From NCBI GenBank assembly GCA_903881585.1, contig CAIRTW010000096.1:1-32107 (forward strand): a stretch of 32,107 nt of DNA. Reading direction: 5' to 3'. The notes below the pieces were generated by a model that did not search any database, had not been told where the DNA came from, and was given only the letters and a program-made list of their open reading frames with translations. The position numbers and the translations under genes were made by a program. The stretch is from an uncultured Bacteroidota bacterium. GTDB lineage: Bacteria; Bacteroidota; Bacteroidia; Chitinophagales; Chitinophagaceae. Shown in pieces: positions 23,792 to 31,986 of the stretch. The stretch's first letter is position 1. Each line of letters starts with the position of its first letter.

Positions 23792-24715
23792 ATGAAGAAA
23801 CCGATCAAACACAGCCTGTTGTTTCTCCTCATCCTGTCGGGGGTACTTTTATTATTACAGCATACACTTGACTATCTGTATAAAAAACGGGCGTCAGATA
23901 AATACGCACTGGTGCTCAATCATAAGCTGGACCCTGATATAATGATCTTCGGGCCATCGAGCACACTAAAGCATTTTAACCCCGTTATCATAAAAGACAT
24001 TACCGGCTACAGCTCTTACAATATGGGCTATGATGGTATGTTCTTCCTCCAATTCAACTCGCTGATAAAAGAACACCTGTCTTACGAAAAGAACTGCAAA
24101 TATGTGGTAATAGGCTGCAATACATTTTTGGGCAAAGACTGGATCATCATGTCGCCGAACTCTTTCTATGCCTACCTGAACGAAGACAACGTATACCAGT
24201 CGCTGGAGCAAATAGAACCTAAGAAGATATTCCTGGCGAAATACCTGCCGGGCTACAAACTTACACTGCTAAGCAAGGCCTACTACATGAGCATTCTGTA
24301 TAACGCCCACAAGCCAGACCCGCTCAGCGGCCATGAGCCAATACTGGACACCAGCCATAATTTTGAGACCATCACAGAGCCCTTCCGCCAGCCAATTGAT
24401 GACGATGTATTTTCGCAGTTTAAGTCTACCGTAGATGCTATAACCGCCAAAGGTATAAAGGTGGTGCTGGTGATGTCCCCCATTTATGACAAAGGGTTTA
24501 ATCTCATCATTAACCGCGACACTATACTTGCCAAATACCAGTCGCTGGTCAATAAGAATGTCTCTTTCCTGGACTACACAAAAGACAGCATCTGCAGGCA
24601 TCCCGAATATTTCAACACCAACTCCCACCTGGGCCAGGCAGGCAGCATCATATTTTCAAAGACCCTCAGCAATGACCTGCTGAAACTGGAGCGGGAGAAG
24701 TACGGAAAACAGTAG
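23792..24715 (+). CDS. SGNH-like periplasmic partner of the MBOAT protein
   Basis: This 307-residue protein is anchored by an N-terminal helix (about 8-25) with the rest in the periplasm. It shows an SGNH-type first block, Asp-Ile-Met-Ile-Phe-Gly-Pro-Ser-Ser (49-57), and a last block with Asn-Ser-His279-Leu-Gly-Gln-Ala-Gly, where the catalytic His would lie. The usual Asp three residues before that His is Thr276 here, so the active site may be altered or non-catalytic. In related systems (AlgX/AlgJ, DltD, PatB) such partners hand the acyl group to the polymer. It lies 5 nt after the MBOAT stop, forming a clear two-gene operon. Confidence 0.8.
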   Translation: MKKPIKHSLLFLLILSGVLLLLQHTLDYLYKKRASDKYALVLNHKLDPDIMIFGPSSTLKHFNPVIIKDITGYSSYNMGYDGMFFLQFNSLIKEHLSYEKNCKYVVIGCNTFLGKDWIIMSPNSFYAYLNEDNVYQSLEQIEPKKIFLAKYLPGYKLTLLSKAYYMSILYNAHKPDPLSGHEPILDTSHNFETITEPFRQPIDDDVFSQFKSTVDAITAKGIKVVLVMSPIYDKGFNLIINRDTILAKYQSLVNKNVSFLDYTKDSICRHPEYFNTNSHLGQAGSIIFSKTLSNDLLKLEREKYGKQ

Positions 24716-24784
24716 CCTCCGCGCAAAAAAGAATAGCAACAGAATTTAGCATTTAGCCATTGGGATGTATCTCATAATCACACA

Positions 24785-24810
24785 AAAGCCTCCGTTTTCA
24801 CAGAGGCTTT
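24785..24810. terminator. Intrinsic terminator between convergent genes
   Basis: AAAGCCTC (24785-24792) and GAGGCTTT (24803-24810) pair perfectly around a 10-nt loop. An A-rich run precedes it, which becomes TTTTGTG on the minus strand, so it best suits the small minus-strand membrane gene but may also stop the MBOAT-SGNH operon. Confidence 0.55.
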
Positions 24811-24892
24811 GTTGGTGCTGCAAGCCTGGTAAATGCTTACCCGTTGCAGCCCGAGGTTTGGCACCGGGTCAAAGATACAATAATTTTTCCCA

Positions 24893-25237
24893 TTAAGCCC
24901 GCGGGCGGATAAGCGCACCTGCCCATGCACTTAGACCGCCAATAAGACCGCCAAGAAATGCGGTGACACAGATAAACAATCCGTAGCCGGGAAGATGGAA
25001 CAGCATGGCCATTTTTGTGGAAAGAATATGGTCGTTGACGCCATCGTGAACAAGCGCTGCTATCAGCCAGAAAGCAGCTATGCCGAGAAAGCCGGCAAGG
25101 AAGGCCTTGCCGGCCCGCTGCTCAATGAACAGTGCCACCAGGAACGACACAACGGCAATAGTCCACCAGCACGACATAAATATCTCGCCCACTGCCGAGA
25201 GCACTGCCATTAATATGATTGATAATAGGAACTTCAT
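24893..25237 (-). CDS. Small polytopic membrane protein
   Basis: This 114-residue protein is not assigned to a known family. Four hydrophobic segments (about 3-20, 24-40, 47-63 and 83-108) are separated by short charged turns: Glu-Gln-Arg-Ala-Gly-Lys after the second and His-Asp-Gly-Val-Asn-Asp-His after the third. The last helix is Gly-rich (Gly-Gly-Leu-Ile-Gly-Gly-Leu) and the tail is Arg-Pro-Arg-Ala. A conserved-looking Trp-Trp pair sits at the start of helix 2. An inner-membrane location is likely; the function is unknown. It is monocistronic, with a terminator on its 3' side and the dispersed repeat on its 5' side. Confidence 0.72.
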   Translation of the reverse strand: MKFLLSIILMAVLSAVGEIFMSCWWTIAVVSFLVALFIEQRAGKAFLAGFLGIAAFWLIAALVHDGVNDHILSTKMAMLFHLPGYGLFICVTAFLGGLIGGLSAWAGALIRPRA

Positions 25238-25367
25238 CTCTTTATAATTTAGCTGCTACCGAATTTCTATTTAGCCAAGTGCTTTTTTCAGCTTGTCATG
25301 GTTCGGCGGGGCTCACCATGACAAGTATTTCAATTTTGCTTTTTAGCGTCATTAACCCCTAGCCTGT

Positions 25368-25490
25368 CATTGGGGGCTGTGAAACGCGAATGAGCTCCGT
25401 GCCCTATGCGAGCCAACCACCCCAGCTGAAAAACACCGCTTCGCTATGTTTTTCAGCATCCCCTCCTAAAAACAGGAGGGGAGGTGTTCC
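25368..25490 (-). repeat. Dispersed hairpin repeat, copy B
   Basis: This is the inverted copy of 11895-12014. Read on the minus strand it has the same order: hairpin 1 (8-bp CCCCTCCT/AGGAGGGG arms), hairpin 2 (10-bp arms, on plus 25426-25435 and 25447-25456) with inner GCGAAGC (plus 25438-25444), the conserved CTGGGGTGGTTGGCTCGC block, a variable spacer and the second conserved block. It fills most of the 268-nt gap between the small membrane gene and the 3' end of the penicillin-acylase gene. I see no protein in that gap. Confidence 0.8.
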
Positions 25491-25505
25491 GCGCCTACAT
25501 TTTTT

Positions 25506-27974
25506 TCATCTCTTACCAACATGCCACACATATTTTACAGAACTGTCACTCTGCTTGTCACTGTTTGGAAAAAAAGCCAGCTTATTATATTTCCCTTCTA
25601 CCCATTGTTGTAAGAAATCAGCATAGTACTTACTGCCGGGATTGCCTGACTGTCCGCCGGGATAAACCCCATAAGCCTCTATCTCCTTGCCCATTTGCAC
25701 GATCATGCGCCACGAAGGGCCATGGTCTCCTTTGGCTGCATTTATGGTATTGCCCCAGCCGCCTATTTTTAAGTGATCGTAGCTGAACGCGGGGAGTTTT
25801 GCGAGATGGGTTACGGATGTATTTTTTACTTTGTACCATTCGCTGCCACCAGCTTTTTTCAACTTATTAATGCTATCAACTACTACCCGATATGAAAAAC
25901 CAAATGGATCACTATCTACAGAAAATAAGTTCGATAATCTATCCGCCTGCATTAGCTGCATTGTTTTTTCCTGCAATGGGTAAAATGAATTTAACTCTTT
26001 ATTCCCTGAAACATACGATTGAGGAAGCACATCCTGCCAAATCATTATTGACAAAATATCCCACCAAATTTGATAAATAGTTGCCGCCTCACTTTCCACA
26101 GATAACTTATAGTTCCATTTACGCAGTTCATCCTGGTAATTATCCCAGTTAGCGGTATTATATATTGTTTTACGTTCTGTTAAATAATGGCGGCTCTTAA
26201 TTTTGTCAAGCATTATGGATAGTGTTCCCGCCGCCAATTCAGAATAAGTATCATTCTGCATGGTCTTCATATCCTCAATGGTTGCCTTCTGCATACCACT
26301 CAATAAATGATTTACCCGCCATGCCCGCAGGTTCACCCAGCCGCTATTGGTATAATTGTAAGGGTAAGTGCTGTCCGTAGTCACCTGGTTTGCAGAGCTT
26401 ACATAGCCCCGCGCGGGGTTCAGTACATGCGGGTTCTCGCGCATGGGTATAAGCTGGCCCCATAGCGTTGCGCTATCGCTGCCATTCATAACGAATCTGC
26501 CCTGATCTTTCCATTGGTTCACGAACTGCCCCTGGCCCCAAAGGGCTATGTTGCCAGCCCGGTCTGCATAGGCCATGTTTTGGGCAGGGCATTGAAAATT
26601 GAGGATGGCATCTACAAACTGGTTGTAATTCTGCGCCCTGTTCAGCATATATACCGCCAGCATCTCATTGGTGCCTCTATGCCCCATCCAGCACATGGCC
26701 AGTGGCTTTTTCAGGCCACCATCCTTTGCGTTTTGGGCTTCGTAGGTTACCGGCCCGTGTATAGTGTAGTCTATTGTATCTACCACATCAGGCTTGCCTT
26801 TTACTTTTATCACCTCTACCCTTTTGTTGAAATCCAGCTGCTTGCCGGCAAACCAGTATTTGTTCTTATTGTCGTCAACTGGCTTTATGAGGTAAAAGTC
26901 TTTTACGTCGCGATAGTTGTTGGTAAGGCCCCAGGTAAGGCTGTCATTAAAACCAATGATCACACCCGGCGCACCTGGCAAGGATGCCCCATAAACATTG
27001 ATATTTGGCGCCTGAAGCTGTACCTCATACCAAAGCGATGGCAGGTTGAGGCCAAGGTGAGGATCGTTGCAAAGAATTGCTGCACCGCTGGCGGTTCTGC
27101 TGCCACTGATGGCCCAGTTGTTGCTTCCCTTGCCATCCTCTTTCTTTTCCCCAAAGTCGGCTGCAACAAAGTGCGGGAACGCTATGCTGTCCGGTGGCGA
27201 AGCGGGTATGGCAAGCGAAGGTTTGTCAAACACAGTTCCGGCAGGTATGGCGGGTGTAGCGCCGGTGATACGCTCCGGGTAGAGCAGATCAAATTCTTCT
27301 TTAGGCAACCGATCCCGCAGGTAAGTTAGCGCCAGGTCATCTGTACCGCCGGTGAGATCATCGGCCATGTATTTCATCAGCAGGGCCGTTCTCAGGTTGG
27401 TCCATTTTTCAGGAGCAAAACCTATCAGTTTATACTCGATCGGATAATCCTTGAAAGACAGCGATGCTATATATAGGTTAATACCCTCGGTATAGGCATC
27501 CATCATAGCCTTGGTGCGCGGTTCTGCTTCCATCACCCTCAGCGAGTTCTCCGCGCCATACACCATGCCCTTTCTGCGCTGCTTGCGGTCATACTCAAGT
27601 GCCTTTTCGCCCACCACCTCACTCACGCGCCCACCGGCAGCCCGTGTTTCCATATCCATCTGCCAGAGCCGGAACGTGGCATGTATGTATCCTTCCAGCA
27701 CGTAGAGATCATGATCGTTATCAGCATGAATGTGTGGCACCAGCCGTTTATCGTACCATACGGTAGCATTACTATTCACGGGCAATTTAAGATCGGCAGA
27801 AAAGTTTTTGTTTACCGGCTCGGCATTTGCCCAGCAGCCATTCACGGGGTCCAGCAGGCGGCCTATGGCAGGCACACCCGGCTTAGGCGACCTGTCCAGC
27901 AGACAAACCACCACAGTAACGATAATTAATAAAACCCAACCCCAAATGGAGCGTTTGCTCTTATTTTGTTGCAT
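25506..27974 (-). CDS. Penicillin acylase family protein (S45 Ntn hydrolase)
   Basis: This 822-residue precursor belongs to the S45 penicillin-acylase family, which self-cleaves into alpha and beta chains and hydrolyses amide bonds in acyl-amino compounds such as beta-lactams or acyl-homoserine lactones. An N-terminal hydrophobic helix (10-26) works as signal or anchor. The autoprocessing site is Gly283-Ser284-Asn-Asn-Trp, making Ser284 the nucleophile of the beta chain; it is followed by Asn-Asp-Pro-His-Leu-Gly-Leu and Pro-Gly-Ala-Pro-Gly-Val-Ile-Ile-Gly-Phe-Asn, both family blocks. The length is typical. The substrate is not predictable. A dyad-rich leader precedes it and a dispersed repeat follows it. 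Confidence 0.93.
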   Translation of the reverse strand: MQQNKSKRSIWGWVLLIIVTVVVCLLDRSPKPGVPAIGRLLDPVNGCWANAEPVNKNFSADLKLPVNSNATVWYDKRLVPHIHADNDHDLYVLEGYIHATFRLWQMDMETRAAGGRVSEVVGEKALEYDRKQRRKGMVYGAENSLRVMEAEPRTKAMMDAYTEGINLYIASLSFKDYPIEYKLIGFAPEKWTNLRTALLMKYMADDLTGGTDDLALTYLRDRLPKEEFDLLYPERITGATPAIPAGTVFDKPSLAIPASPPDSIAFPHFVAADFGEKKEDGKGSNNWAISGSRTASGAAILCNDPHLGLNLPSLWYEVQLQAPNINVYGASLPGAPGVIIGFNDSLTWGLTNNYRDVKDFYLIKPVDDNKNKYWFAGKQLDFNKRVEVIKVKGKPDVVDTIDYTIHGPVTYEAQNAKDGGLKKPLAMCWMGHRGTNEMLAVYMLNRAQNYNQFVDAILNFQCPAQNMAYADRAGNIALWGQGQFVNQWKDQGRFVMNGSDSATLWGQLIPMRENPHVLNPARGYVSSANQVTTDSTYPYNYTNSGWVNLRAWRVNHLLSGMQKATIEDMKTMQNDTYSELAAGTLSIMLDKIKSRHYLTERKTIYNTANWDNYQDELRKWNYKLSVESEAATIYQIWWDILSIMIWQDVLPQSYVSGNKELNSFYPLQEKTMQLMQADRLSNLFSVDSDPFGFSYRVVVDSINKLKKAGGSEWYKVKNTSVTHLAKLPAFSYDHLKIGGWGNTINAAKGDHGPSWRMIVQMGKEIEAYGVYPGGQSGNPGSKYYADFLQQWVEGKYNKLAFFPNSDKQSDSSVKYVWHVGKR

Positions 27975-27977
27975 TTA

Positions 27978-28012
27978 CCGTTTTTGGATTACATAAATGT
28001 ATTCAAAAACGG
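27978..28012. promoter_or_regulatory. Nested dyad directly before the penicillin-acylase start codon
   Basis: CCGTTTTTG (27978-27986) pairs with CAAAAACGG (28004-28012), and inside it TACAT/ATGTA (27990-28001) forms a second dyad. It ends 3 nt from the start codon on the minus strand, so in RNA it would cover the ribosome-binding region; in DNA it could be an operator. No strong T-tract fits a terminator. Confidence 0.4.
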
Positions 28013-28067
28013 CCGCTTTTTCTAGTAGGGCTATGACAAAAAATAGTTGCTACCCTATCAGAAAAAG

Positions 28068-28092
28068 AAAAAACCCCGCGAGGAGGTTTTTT
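28068..28092 (-). terminator. Intrinsic terminator of the C1 peptidase gene
   Basis: On the minus strand, AAAAAACC-type and GGTTTTTT-type arms flank a GC-rich core with one bulge (plus 28068-28077 and 28082-28092), and the stem is followed by TTTTTTCTTTTTC. It lies 23 nt downstream of the peptidase stop codon. Confidence 0.75.
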
Positions 28093-28114
28093 CAAAAAGA
28101 TATTATCCGGATAT

Positions 28115-29335
28115 TTAGAAATTCATTTTAGTTCGTAGCGTATTGGGTACCCCATTTTTGTGCAGCAATATGGAGGTGGTCTTGTAGCGCACATAAGCGC
28201 GGGATACATAGATAAAGCCCTTGTAGTCGTTCTTATCGCCCCATGAGTTTTTCACCTTATAGTATTTACGGCCGTTCTGGTCTTCTGCCATACCTACTAT
28301 GTGCATACCATGGTCGTCGGTAGTTTCGTAATTATCGAATGCACGCTGGCGCATTTCAGGTGTTATCGTACGCTCATCTTTAGGACCATCGAAAATATAC
28401 TTCTTCTCAGAGTCGTCCATGTCTTCATAGTCCTTCTCCGGCACATAGGCTACGCCATTCTTCCAGCTAAAGTATTTCTCGCTTACATCAGCAGCCCAGG
28501 CTACAGTAAAACCTTTGTTCAGCGCATTATCTATAATGTCGGTGAGGTCTTCCATCTGCACATTATATACACGCTGAAAAGCCCAGTTGTCCGGCACCAT
28601 CAGCACCGTCTTTTTGTAATAAGGATCGGTGGTAAGAGATCCCAGTTCCACATAATCTTCGGGGTGAATACCCACACGCTGCTCTGCAAAAGACTGTGGC
28701 GTGTACCAATGATTATCAAACTTGAATTTGCCGGGCATCTCGCCGAGGTATGAGTTCAGCACATCTTCATACGCCTTTTTCCACGATGGGGTAAGCTTGC
28801 CGTTGGGGTTAGATACCACCGCATCCAGCATAGATTTCAGGATGGCCATCATTTCCGCAAACTTGTTCTTGGTAGTACCATACTGCAGGCCGGTATATAC
28901 CTCCTGCGGCACTGCGCCATACTTTGCATACATGTTTATCACATCGTGGCATTCGCCACCATCCCCCCAGGCTATCGCACCATGCATACGCACAAAGGCG
29001 TCTGCTTTTTCCAGGTAAACACAATGCGCACTGAAAATCTGCGACAGCTCTATAGGCTCCTTACCCATCCGCATCATTTCGCTCTCCAGGAATGAATTGG
29101 TGGAATAGCTCCAGCACGTGCCGGAACTGGCCTGGTTGCGCACACCTGTATGCTCCAGGTCTATGATGGTGTTGAACTGATACTTCTTGGTGTCCTTTAC
29201 CTCGTCTTTCTTATTGGCAGGGGCATTGGGCGTAGTTACATAACTATGGTTTGATTCTATCTTTTTGATCAGCTCGTCCTGTGCATTAGCCAGTACGGGA
29301 GACAGAACTAAAGCCAGCATGATAAATTTCTTCAT
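28115..29335 (-). CDS. Secreted C1 family cysteine peptidase (PepC/bleomycin hydrolase-like)
   Basis: This 406-residue papain-fold peptidase has a signal peptide (1-19, Ala-Asn-Ala-Gln). The catalytic elements are Gln68 (oxyanion hole), Cys74 in Gly-Thr-Cys-Trp-Ser, His342 in Asp-Asp-His-Gly-Met, and Asn363 in Asn-Ser-Trp-Gly. The spacing and the long insert between Cys and His match the aminopeptidase C / bleomycin hydrolase branch, whose members are usually cytoplasmic hexamers; this one is predicted to be exported. It probably contributes to peptide use together with the M28 enzymes. It has its own terminator at 28068. Confidence 0.93.
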   Translation of the reverse strand: MKKFIMLALVLSPVLANAQDELIKKIESNHSYVTTPNAPANKKDEVKDTKKYQFNTIIDLEHTGVRNQASSGTCWSYSTNSFLESEMMRMGKEPIELSQIFSAHCVYLEKADAFVRMHGAIAWGDGGECHDVINMYAKYGAVPQEVYTGLQYGTTKNKFAEMMAILKSMLDAVVSNPNGKLTPSWKKAYEDVLNSYLGEMPGKFKFDNHWYTPQSFAEQRVGIHPEDYVELGSLTTDPYYKKTVLMVPDNWAFQRVYNVQMEDLTDIIDNALNKGFTVAWAADVSEKYFSWKNGVAYVPEKDYEDMDDSEKKYIFDGPKDERTITPEMRQRAFDNYETTDDHGMHIVGMAEDQNGRKYYKVKNSWGDKNDYKGFIYVSRAYVRYKTTSILLHKNGVPNTLRTKMNF

Positions 29336-29464
29336 TCTGAAAATATAGTTTAAGCCCTAAAAGTACCAAATTATATGATACAATGCTAGTGTACCCAGGC
29401 GTGAAAAATGGGTGAAAATTGATACTGTGGCACAGTTTTTACAACATCCATTGAAAAACAAACC

Positions 29465-30298
29465 ATGAAAAACACAATTACTAAAGTGATGACCATTTGT
29501 TTAGCCACGTTTTTACTTACATCGTGTGTAGCTAAAAAGAGATATGTATTTGCCCGCGACAAAGCCGCGCAGGAAGAAAAGGATAACCTGGCGCTGAATG
29601 GCCGGATCGACAGGCTCCGCGACACAGTACATTCGCTCCATAGCCAGCTGGCCGCACTGGGCAGTGAAAATGAAAGCGCCAACAATGCCCTGGACAGAAC
29701 AAACAGCCAACTGAATAAGACAGCCAGCGAACTGAACATGACCAAGGAGCAAATAACTGCCCAGCGCGCACGACTACAGCAACTACAGTCATTTATAGAT
29801 GCCCAGCAAAAAGCAACTGCCGACCTGAAAAAGAGAATATCAGATGCGCTGGTGGGCTTTAACAGCAGCGAGCTTACCGTGACCATGAAAAACGGAAAGG
29901 TTTACATCAGTATGCAGGAAAGTCTGCTGTTTCCATCAGGCAGCGCGGCTGTGAACCCTAAGGGTAAAGAAGCATTATCTAAAGTGGCAACGGTGCTGAA
30001 TACAAATTCCGACATCAATATAGATATAGAGGGCCATACCGACAGCATAGCCATACACACCAAGCAATACCCCGACAACTGGGCACTGAGTACAGCCCGG
30101 GCCACATCTATAGCCCATGTGCTTATAGATGAATATAAAGTAACACCGGCAAAACTGATAGCCAGCGGCCGCAGCAGCTATATGCCTATAGCCAGCAACA
30201 GCACCGCCGAAGGCCGTGCCCAAAACCGCCGCACAGAAATAATACTGGAACCAAAACTTGATGAGCTGATGGCGCTGATGGATGCACCTAAGCCATAA
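29465..30298 (+). CDS. OmpA family lipoprotein with coiled coil, paralogue 1
   Basis: This 277-residue lipoprotein has a type II signal ending Leu-Leu-Thr-Ser-Cys21. Residues 30-125 are a predicted coiled coil with many Gln, Asn and Leu. The C-terminal OmpA domain (about 145-265) carries Asp-Ile-Glu-Gly-His-Thr-Asp-Ser, Asn-Trp-Ala-Leu-Ser-Thr-Ala-Arg-Ala and Gly-Arg-Ala-Gln-Asn-Arg-Arg-Thr-Glu, the usual peptidoglycan-binding marks. The likely role is linking the outer membrane to the cell wall. The gene at 30526 is a close paralogue over the OmpA domain. It ends in a strong terminator at 30389-30426. Confidence 0.9.
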   Translation: MKNTITKVMTICLATFLLTSCVAKKRYVFARDKAAQEEKDNLALNGRIDRLRDTVHSLHSQLAALGSENESANNALDRTNSQLNKTASELNMTKEQITAQRARLQQLQSFIDAQQKATADLKKRISDALVGFNSSELTVTMKNGKVYISMQESLLFPSGSAAVNPKGKEALSKVATVLNTNSDINIDIEGHTDSIAIHTKQYPDNWALSTARATSIAHVLIDEYKVTPAKLIASGRSSYMPIASNSTAEGRAQNRRTEIILEPKLDELMALMDAPKP

Positions 30299-30388
30299 AC
30301 TTCTAAAATGATCTCAGCTATGTAACAATGCTGCCACGATATTGCACTAATTGCATCTTTTCAGATGGAAAACAGTGCATGTAAGAAG

Positions 30389-30426
30389 TAACGGGTTATC
30401 CCTCTGGGGTAGCCCGTTATAATTTT
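30389..30426 (+). terminator. Strong intrinsic terminator of the first OmpA gene
   Basis: Arms of 14 nt at 30389-30402 and 30406-30419 pair throughout (including three G-T wobbles) around a 3-nt loop, followed by ATAATTTT. It separates the two OmpA paralogues, so each is a separate transcription unit. Confidence 0.8.
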
Positions 30427-30427
30427 G
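30420..30427 (+). promoter_or_regulatory. -7 promoter box touching the terminator
   Basis: TAATTTTG matches TAnnTTTG and starts at the base after the terminator stem, so the T-tract doubles as promoter element. It would give the second OmpA gene a leader of about 90 nt. A second near-match at about 30489 is an alternative. Confidence 0.4.
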
Positions 30428-30525
30428 TGGCAGTGAGTTATGCACCGCCGTGTTAATAACTCATTTTCGGGACGGTGACATTAGTTCGTAATTTTCCGGC
30501 CGGATAATTTAAAAACCGTGAGATT

Positions 30526-31464
30526 ATGAAAAAGATACTCGTGCCTGTAGTGTTCATTTGTTTCGGATCTGTTTTGTTTAGCTCCTGTATCGTATCGAAA
30601 AAGAGATACCTGGACGAAAAAACAAGGGCCGACTTGGAACACGCCAACAATGTGGAGCTGAATAAGCGGCTGGCCGAGGAAAAAGAGAATGAAGGCAAGC
30701 TCAATGGCAACATCAGGGACCTGAACAATACCATAGCTGGCCGCGATAGCGATATTGCGAAGCTCAACAAGCGCATAGCCATGCTCAAAGACAGCATCAG
30801 CACCGATGAAAACACAATATACGAGCTGAACAGCCGGATAAACGACCTCGGCAATGAAAACAAAAATACCCACAAACAACTGAGCACCACCAATGCACAA
30901 CTAAACGCCACGAATGCCCAGATAGCCGAGCAGCGCCGCCACCTGGAGCAACTACAGGCCCTGATAGACCAACAGCAAAAAGCCACCGAAGCGCTGAGAA
31001 AGAAAATAGCTGATGCCCTGGTAGGCTTTAACAGCAATGAGCTTACGGTGACCATGAAGAACGGCCGCGTATATATAAGTATGGCGGAAGGACTGTTGTT
31101 CCCATCGGGCAGTGCAGCAGTTAACCCTAAGGGTAAGGAAGCCCTCTCTAAAGTAGCGAGCGTACTGAACACAAGCAAGGATATAAACATAGACATAGAA
31201 GGCCATACCGACAGCCTGCCCATACACACCAAGATGTATGAAGACAACTGGGCGCTAAGCACTGCCCGCGCCACCTCTATAGCGCATGTACTAATAGACG
31301 AATACAGTGTAGTGCCCGCCAAGCTGGTAGCAAGTGGCCGCAGCGAATATGACCCCATAGCAACAAACAGCACCCCCGCTGGCCGTGCCCAAAACCGCCG
31401 CACTGAGATCATCCTGGAGCCGAAGCTGGATGAGCTGATGGAATTGATGGATGGGAAGAAGTAG
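30526..31464 (+). CDS. OmpA family lipoprotein with longer coiled coil, paralogue 2
   Basis: This 312-residue lipoprotein has a type II signal ending Phe-Ser-Ser-Cys21, a coiled coil of about residues 30-165 and a C-terminal OmpA domain (about 180-300). The last 150 residues are nearly the same as in the gene at 29465, whereas the coiled coil is longer by about 35 residues and much more charged, with Lys/Asp/Glu heptads. So the two copies could span different distances between outer membrane and wall. It arose by tandem duplication. The same Val-Ser-Lys-Lys-Arg-Tyr start after the lipidated Cys is seen in both. Confidence 0.9.
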   Translation: MKKILVPVVFICFGSVLFSSCIVSKKRYLDEKTRADLEHANNVELNKRLAEEKENEGKLNGNIRDLNNTIAGRDSDIAKLNKRIAMLKDSISTDENTIYELNSRINDLGNENKNTHKQLSTTNAQLNATNAQIAEQRRHLEQLQALIDQQQKATEALRKKIADALVGFNSNELTVTMKNGRVYISMAEGLLFPSGSAAVNPKGKEALSKVASVLNTSKDINIDIEGHTDSLPIHTKMYEDNWALSTARATSIAHVLIDEYSVVPAKLVASGRSEYDPIATNSTPAGRAQNRRTEIILEPKLDELMELMDGKK

Positions 31465-31480
31465 AGGTTGAAAAATTCCA

Positions 31481-31498
31481 TCCCGATAGCTATCGGGA
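31481..31498. repeat. Perfect 18-bp palindrome TCCCGATAGCTATCGGGA
   Basis: A perfect 18-bp palindrome 17 nt after the second OmpA gene. It has the same GATAGCTATC core as at 141-150 and 16958-16967. It could act as a loop-less stem at the 3' end of the OmpA mRNA or as a protein-binding site. Confidence 0.75.
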
Positions 31499-31541
31499 GA
31501 AATTACAAAATCCAGGAACGGGTTATACGGTCAAAAATCGT

Positions 31542-31549
31542 TATTTTTG
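31542..31549 (+). promoter_or_regulatory. -7 promoter box (TATTTTTG)
   Basis: TATTTTTG fits TAnnTTTG and lies 21 nt before the start of the antitoxin gene, giving the toxin-antitoxin pair its own promoter. Confidence 0.55.
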
Positions 31550-31570
31550 AATTGCATTAAATCGTGAATA

Positions 31571-31783
31571 ATGAGAGCTACATCAGTTCACCCTCCGCTT
31601 AGCAATGTTCAGGCAGAATTGTTGAAGTTATTTTCGGCAGACATACCCGAGGATAATCTTATAGAGTTAAGGAAAATAATGGCGAAGTATTTGCTGGAAA
31701 AGGCAAGAGATAAAGCCGATGCCATTTGGGATGAAAAAGGTTATTCAGACAAAAAAATACAGGCGATTCTGAACAAAAGATAA
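31571..31783 (+). CDS. Antitoxin-like protein of a PIN toxin pair
   Basis: This 70-residue helical protein begins Met-Arg-Ala-Thr-Ser-Val-His-Pro-Pro-Leu-Ser-Asn-Val-Gln and continues with a Leu/Lys-rich amphipathic region and Ala-Asp-Ala-Ile-Trp-Asp-Glu-Lys-Gly-Tyr-Ser. This layout is frequent in small Bacteroidota proteins encoded just before PIN toxins, where it is thought to neutralise the nuclease. It has no classic DNA-binding motif that I recognise. Its TAA overlaps the ATG of the next gene by one base (TAATG), indicating translational coupling. Confidence 0.75.
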   Translation: MRATSVHPPLSNVQAELLKLFSADIPEDNLIELRKIMAKYLLEKARDKADAIWDEKGYSDKKIQAILNKR

Positions 31784-31986
31784 TGCCCATTTTAAAGATA
31801 GTCTTAGATACAAATTGCTTGCTTCGATCTATTTCCCGCAGATCCGATTATACAATTGTCCTCAACAAATTGTACGAAAACGCTTACGAACTATTTCTTA
31901 CTAATGATATACTGCTGGAATACGAAGAAAAAATAGAAGAATTTTTTTCTGCCGAGACTTCAGAACTAATACCAATTAGACATTAA
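31783..31986 (+). pseudogene. Truncated PIN-domain toxin
   Basis: This 67-residue frame has the N-terminal half of a PIN-domain ribonuclease (VapC-like, COG1569 type): Ile-Val-Leu-Asp9-Thr-Asn11 holds the first acidic metal ligand, and Leu-Thr-Asn-Asp-Ile-Leu-Leu-Glu46-Tyr-Glu-Glu-Lys the second. Family members are about 135-145 residues, and the C-terminal half with the remaining acidic ligands is missing. After residue 60 the sequence departs from the family (Glu-Leu-Ile-Pro-Ile-Arg-His, then stop), and I find no continuation in other frames downstream. It is probably an inactive relic cut by a rearrangement, with its antitoxin still intact. Confidence 0.7.

Noticed and set aside
30453-31481. 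A 342-codon minus-strand frame opposite the second OmpA gene
   Set aside because: Ser/Leu/Phe-rich shadow of the coiled-coil and OmpA codons; a similar shadow lies opposite the first paralogue.
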